A program made the translations under genes and the position numbers. Of a stretch of DNA of 64,000 nt, positions 60,514 to 64,000 are shown one piece after another; the first letter of the stretch is position 1, and every line of letters begins with the position of its first letter. The stretch spans positions 1,860,001-1,924,000 of the forward strand of contig NZ_JALPRP010000001.1 of the NCBI RefSeq assembly GCF_023195915.1. Reading direction: 5' to 3'. The notes under the pieces were generated by a model. It had not been told where the DNA came from. It ran no database searches and saw nothing but the letters and a program-made list of their open reading frames with translations. Origin of the DNA: Methanoculleus sp. 7T (GTDB taxonomy: Archaea > Halobacteriota > Methanomicrobia > Methanomicrobiales > Methanoculleaceae).

Positions 60514-60645
60514 CTATAAAAGAGCAGAGCGCTTCATTTGCCCCCTTCGGGGCCCGGGGCCGTGCGCAGAACCTTCACGGCCGGGCCCCGGTATTCTGTT
60601 ATTTTGGGAGGGCGCGACTGGGTGCTCTTGACCCTCGTCGCGCCC
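60514..60645 (+). ncRNA. Candidate structured RNA with its own promoter
   Basis: A TATA box CTATAAAAG (60514-60522) lies 20 bases past the TreT-like stop and predicts a start near 60544. A long hairpin follows (60549-60564 with 60576-60589, two bulged bases), then a T-rich stretch (60591-60605). A second hairpin is GGGCGCGAC (60610-60618) with GTCGCGCCC (60637-60645), with an inner GGGT/ACCC stem. It may be a small RNA or simply the end structure of the TreT-like mRNA; no family was recognised. Confidence 0.4.
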
Positions 60646-61014
60646 CGATGCAGGGCAGGCGGCTGGACCTGATGAGAGTGCTCCAGGCAGGCGCACTTCT
60701 ATTATATTGCGCGTATGCGGATCACAGGGCGGGGATCTTCTGGATATTTCGATGGTGATGAGACTCCGGAAGACTCAAAGAACAGTATGCACCTAATTGA
60801 CGCTACCACCCCCTGACGATGACAAAATACACATCAGAGTATATATTCGTTTCTCCGGGCAGTGATCGGCGTCGTTCCCGGAGAGAATTTCTCCGCACTT
60901 CCGCATTATCGAGGAGTACTCCCGCCGGTCGGTATCGGCGGAGACCCTGGTTTCCGGAAAAGCATCCCGGCTGAGCAGGGCCCCGGGGCTTTCCCGTACG
61001 CCGCGACGGTCTCG

Positions 61015-61019
61015 AAAAA
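61015..61019 (-). terminator. T-run terminator after the helicase gene
   Basis: Five T residues on the minus strand lie 20 bases past the helicase stop codon and fit an archaeal terminator. Confidence 0.35.
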
Positions 61020-61038
61020 GAGGGTTTCGGGGCCGGCC

Positions 61039-62640
61039 TCACTGTCCGTTCGGGGACGCCCCGACGATCTCGATCGGGCCGGGCAGCCTGACTCCGGCGA
61101 TGGTCTTCCCCTTCATCCGCTCGATGACCTGGCCGGCGGCATCCCGGGGCACCTCAACGGTGGAATACGTCTCGTAGATGTTGATCGCACCGATGGATCT
61201 GCCGGGGATCCCGGTCTCGCCCGCGAGTGCGCCGACGATATCCTTCGGCCTGATCTGGTCTTCCCTCCCGAGCGGGATCTCAAGGAGCGCCGGCCCCCAG
61301 GCCGGTCCGATCTCCTGCGGCTGGCCGGAGCCTCGGTCGGTAGGGGTTCCCGTCTCGAGTTCCAGTTTGAGGAGGGCGGCGGCGACCTCAAGCGAGGTGT
61401 AGTCCTCGGAGGTGATCCGCTCTGCGATGTTCACGTAGCGATCGAGGTCGCCCTCGTTGATGACCTGCTGTACCCGGTCGATAAGTTTCCGCGCCCGGCT
61501 CTCCTCGACGTCTCCCGGCGTCGGGAGCGGGATGCGGGCGATCCGGATCTTGGTGTAGTCCTGGATCGTCCGGAGTTTGAAGTACTCCCTCGGACCGACG
61601 AACGTGACGGCTCTCCCGGTACGCCCGGCACGCGCCGTCCGGCCGATGCGGTGGATGTAGTACTCGATGTCCTGCGGGACGTCGTAGTTGATGACCAGGT
61701 CGACGTCCTCGACGTCGATACCCCGTGCGGCGACGTCGGTGGCAACGAGCATGTCGATGTTCCCTGCACGGAACTTCGTCATCACCCGGTCCCGCAGGGC
61801 CTGCTTCATGTCGCCGTGGAGCCCCTCTGCGAAGTAGCCTCTGGCTTGGAGGTGAGTGGTCAGGTCGTCGACGCCCCGCTTGGTGTTTGAGAAGATCAGG
61901 GTCAGGTCCGGGTCGTACATATCGAGCAGCCGGCAGAGGATCTCGAGTTTGTCCCTGCTCCGCACCTCAAGGTAGAGCTGCTCGATCTGGGGGACGGTCA
62001 CTTCCCGCCGTGCGACCGAGATGAGTTCGGGGTCCTTCTGGAACCTCTTTGAGATATCGAGGATGGGCTTCGGGAGCGTGGCCGAGAAGAGGATCGTCTG
62101 CCGGTCGCTGGGGGTTTCATCGAGGATCTTCTCGATATCCTCCCGAAAGCCCATATCGAGCATCTGGTCCGCCTCGTCGAGGACGACCATCTTCACCCCG
62201 GCAAACGAGAGGGTCCCGCGGTCGAGGTGGTCGAGCACCCGTCCGGGTGTCCCGACGACGATCTGGACGCCGCGCCGCAGCCCCCGGAACTGCCGCTCGA
62301 TCGGCTGGCCGCCGTAGATCGGGAGGATGTTGAGGCCCCGGTGGTGTTTCGCCAAGCGGGCGAATTCCTCGGCGGTCTGGATGGCGAGTTCCCGGGTGGG
62401 AGAGAGGACGATGACCTGCGTCTCGGTGCTCTCGGTATCGACGCGCTCGATCGCCGGGACCCCGAACGCCGCCGTCTTCCCGGTCCCTGTCTGGGCCTGG
62501 CCGGTCACGTCGCGTCCTTCGAGTATCGCCGGTATTGTGCTTACCTGAATCGGCGTGGGCTCCTCAAAGCCCATATCTTCTATCGCTCGGAGCGTCTTTT
62601 GAGAGATATTGAAATCCTGAAAGGTAATATTATTCTCCAT
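61039..62640 (-). CDS. DEAD-box RNA helicase with C-terminal RNA-binding domain
   Basis: This 533-residue DeaD/CshA-type ATP-dependent RNA helicase has the Q motif F-E-E-P-T-P-I-Q, motif I A-Q-T-G-T-G-K-T, motif II D-E-A-D, motif III S-A-T, and motif VI H-R-I-G-R-T-A-R. The C-terminal 70 residues form a DbpA-like RNA-binding domain (I-G-A-I-N-I-Y-E). It probably works in ribosome assembly or RNA turnover, often at low temperature. A GAGGTGGGTGA Shine-Dalgarno supports the ATG at 62640. Confidence 0.93.
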   Translation of the reverse strand: MENNITFQDFNISQKTLRAIEDMGFEEPTPIQVSTIPAILEGRDVTGQAQTGTGKTAAFGVPAIERVDTESTETQVIVLSPTRELAIQTAEEFARLAKHHRGLNILPIYGGQPIERQFRGLRRGVQIVVGTPGRVLDHLDRGTLSFAGVKMVVLDEADQMLDMGFREDIEKILDETPSDRQTILFSATLPKPILDISKRFQKDPELISVARREVTVPQIEQLYLEVRSRDKLEILCRLLDMYDPDLTLIFSNTKRGVDDLTTHLQARGYFAEGLHGDMKQALRDRVMTKFRAGNIDMLVATDVAARGIDVEDVDLVINYDVPQDIEYYIHRIGRTARAGRTGRAVTFVGPREYFKLRTIQDYTKIRIARIPLPTPGDVEESRARKLIDRVQQVINEGDLDRYVNIAERITSEDYTSLEVAAALLKLELETGTPTDRGSGQPQEIGPAWGPALLEIPLGREDQIRPKDIVGALAGETGIPGRSIGAINIYETYSTVEVPRDAAGQVIERMKGKTIAGVRLPGPIEIVGASPNGQ

Positions 62641-62802
62641 TCACCCACCTCTTGGTGCTGATACCTCTTTATCTTGTGGGGAGGATGGGGGCCGAAGGCC
62701 CCCTTCTCATACCTCTGGATATCCGAGTTTATACGTTGCGCCGGTGTTCCGGGGTGCGTGCCTGCCAACAGATATCCGGTCGGCGCGTGAACACCTCTAG
62801 GA

Positions 62803-63525
62803 ATGGACACCTCGTCTTCTCCATCGATGAGGGCCGTGGAGGTCTACCTGCGGTACGCCGCCGGGCGGCCGGAACTCCGCGATATCCTCATGCCGGAACT
62901 CCTGCCGCACGACGCCTGCGCCGCCGCATGCCGCAGGCCCGGCCGCATAAACGTGCTCTTCGTCGCCGAGTCCCCGCCATGGGCCGCCGGGCGGCGCGAG
63001 GTCGCCCGGCCCGGCGACTGCTTGAGCCCCGACTACCCCTACTTCTGGAACGACCGCTACGATACGCGGCACCGCCGGGCGAGAGCCCCGCTCTCCGGGG
63101 GGCTTGCGGAGAACATCTTCCTGCTGCTCGGACTCGACGGAGGGTCGCGCCGGGAGAACCTCGACCTCTTTGTCGGGGAGAACTTCTTCCTCGTCGATAC
63201 GGTCAAGTGCGTCTTCCGGAAGAACCGGAAGGCGGCCATCCCGAGCGACCTCATCCGGACGAGCGCTCGAGAGGTCCTCGCCCCTGAGATCGCCGACCTC
63301 GCCCCCGAGTACGTCGTCGCCCTCGGGAATACGGCGCTCGCCGGGCTCAGGGAGGTCGAGCCCTACGCGAGCGCTCTCTGCGGTGTCGGGAAGATTACGG
63401 AGACTCCCCCGGAGAGCCTCTTTGAGGAGCACCGCCTCCTCTGCGTGCCGTACCCGGGCGGGCGCAACCGGCGCTACTTGGACCGGATCGAGTCCGGGTT
63501 TGCGGCGGTCAGGGACCTCGGGTAG
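62803..63525 (+). CDS. Uracil-DNA glycosylase superfamily-like protein
   Basis: The 240-residue protein has I-N-V-L-F-V-A-E-S-P-P near residue 50, in the position of the UDG water-activating loop. F-L-V-D-T-V-K-C and V-A-L-G-N-T-A-L lie in the middle, and C-V-P-Y-P-G-G-R-N near the C-terminus matches the second UDG motif. Standard catalytic Asp/Asn residues are not obvious, so activity on uracil is uncertain. The ATG at 62803 is the first one after the gap. Ligase and PolX lie 5 kb away, so a repair link is only a possibility. Confidence 0.65.
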   Translation: MDTSSSPSMRAVEVYLRYAAGRPELRDILMPELLPHDACAAACRRPGRINVLFVAESPPWAAGRREVARPGDCLSPDYPYFWNDRYDTRHRRARAPLSGGLAENIFLLLGLDGGSRRENLDLFVGENFFLVDTVKCVFRKNRKAAIPSDLIRTSAREVLAPEIADLAPEYVVALGNTALAGLREVEPYASALCGVGKITETPPESLFEEHRLLCVPYPGGRNRRYLDRIESGFAAVRDLG

Positions 63526-63533
63526 GCGGCCGG

Positions 63534-64000
63534 TTACTCGGCGAACTTCTTCTTTCCTTCCTCATACAACTCTTCTTTGTGCTTACGGAGCCTCTCGGCC
63601 GTCGCCTGCTCTTCGGAGGTCCCTCTCTCGCCCAGTTCGACCTTCTTCGCCTCCTCCATCACCTCTTTGGGTCGCAGGTAGCCGGAGGGCTCCTCACTGG
63701 GACGCCCTTCCTTCTGCGCCTCTCCGCTCACCGGGATGGCCTTCCCCCCGGCCTCGGCGGTCTTCTTCAGCCGCACCTCAAGGACCCCGTTCTTGAAGGT
63801 GGCGTGCGACCCCTCTTCCCCGACATCAACAGGCAGGGAGACCGTCCGGGCGATTGCCCCGATCCTCCGCTCCCGCATGTAGTATCCCGCCTGCTCGGCC
63901 TCCCTCGCTTCCTCTCGCCGGGCCGAGATCCGAAGCGTCCTCGGGTCGAGGAGCCGGATTGATACGTTCTGCCTCTCAACGCCGGGGAGGTCGGCGACGA
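63534..64000 (-). CDS. Hsp20/alpha-crystallin family chaperone (5' end outside the window)
   Basis: The minus-strand frame is open from the window edge to 63534, so the N-terminus is missing. The alpha-crystallin domain shows V-A-D-L-P-G-V, then G-Y-Y-M-R-E-R-R, I-A-R-T-V-S-L-P-V and the strand F-K-N-G-V-L-E-V-R-L-K-K. A C-terminal extension of about 65 charged residues (rich in Glu and Lys) is longer than in most small heat-shock proteins. It should bind unfolded proteins. Confidence 0.85.
   Translation of the reverse strand, partial: VADLPGVERQNVSIRLLDPRTLRISARREEAREAEQAGYYMRERRIGAIARTVSLPVDVGEEGSHATFKNGVLEVRLKKTAEAGGKAIPVSGEAQKEGRPSEEPSGYLRPKEVMEEAKKVELGERGTSEEQATAERLRKHKEELYEEGKKKFAE

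Larger units (their letters stand above)
60494..61038. other. Gap downstream of the TreT-like gene
   Basis: No protein gene is supported. The gap contains a promoter-like element and two strong hairpins at 60514-60645. A second TATA-like AATATATAC near 60838-60846 reads on the minus strand. It also holds the helicase terminator at 61015-61019. A minus frame of about 35 codons after that second TATA has no clear Shine-Dalgarno and is not called. Confidence 0.5.

Noticed and set aside
60754-60815. C/D box small RNA
   Set aside because: A GTGATGA C-like box and a CTGA D-like box are about 50 bases apart, but the flanks do not form a terminal stem and no convincing internal D'/C' boxes were seen.
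60780-60815. Small minus-strand protein after the TATA at 60838-60846
   Set aside because: The frame is about 35 codons with a GTG start, no clear Shine-Dalgarno and no recognisable features.

Overview
The window is archaeal and looks like a member of the Methanomicrobiales, most like Methanoculleus. The archaeal assignment rests on RNA polymerase subunits D, K and N, ribosomal proteins S2, S4, S9, S11, S13, L13 and L18e in archaeal versions, a mevalonate route that uses isopentenyl phosphate kinase, diphthine synthase, an Era-like GTPase/OapB/OapC set, and TATA boxes that often sit about 26 bases before the start codon (leaderless mRNAs). The genus is an inference from gene content and the GC-rich sequence, not a search result.

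Layout. 0-6.4 kb: an amino-acid permease cut by the window edge, an orphan phosphate-binding lipoprotein, an ACT-ACT-metallo-beta-lactamase protein, a secreted beta-propeller with a PGF-CTERM-like tail, a flavodoxin and a TPR protein. 6.6-20 kb: one long minus-strand array that reads tRNA-Ser, S13, S4, S11, RpoD, L18e, L13, S9, RpoN, tRNA-Pro, RpoK, enolase, S2, Memo-family protein, mevalonate kinase, isopentenyl phosphate kinase, type 2 IPP isomerase, RNase J, prenyl diphosphate synthase, GltX. It joins translation, transcription, RNA decay and isoprenoid lipid synthesis. 20-26 kb: deoxyhypusine synthase, a repeat-rich gap, then five consecutive CBS-domain genes. 26-29 kb: the ArvA/B/C (OapA/B/C) set and a KamA-family radical SAM gene behind a long structured leader. 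29-35 kb: three pilin-like proteins, a COG2108-type radical SAM protein, and two cis-prenyltransferase-type proteins separated by repeats. 35-44 kb: a PolX-type protein whose polymerase aspartates are gone, a DtxR-FeoA fusion with FeoB, a P-loop-less KaiC-like protein, Dph5, a doubled DUF357 protein, a flippase-like membrane protein, a bifunctional-nuclease-family protein, HisE and NusA. 44-54 kb: a PAS sensor kinase with a threonine at its expected phospho-histidine, DUF432 with MscS, an MBL hydrolase, a SIMPL protein, an operon of HTH-FHA protein, Ser/Thr kinase and K+ channel, and two small paralogous proteins. 54-64 kb: DNA ligase with an intact PolX, FKBP, FkbM methyltransferase, TreT-like glycosyltransferase, DEAD-box helicase, UDG-like protein and a partial Hsp20.

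The most interesting signals are: (1) an intergenic repeat family, in both orientations, at about 21.2-21.85, 34.0-34.7 and 52.8-53.0 kb, built from G-run hairpins, a conserved TGCGATAA block and strings of mini-palindromes; (2) the KamA leader, in which one anti-Shine-Dalgarno hexamer can pair with either of two identical hexamers, the second being the Shine-Dalgarno itself; (3) the HTH-FHA/kinase/channel operon; (4) paired active and degenerate paralogues (PolX, cis-prenyltransferase); (5) the five-gene CBS cluster. No CRISPR array, rRNA, intact insertion sequence or prophage was seen.
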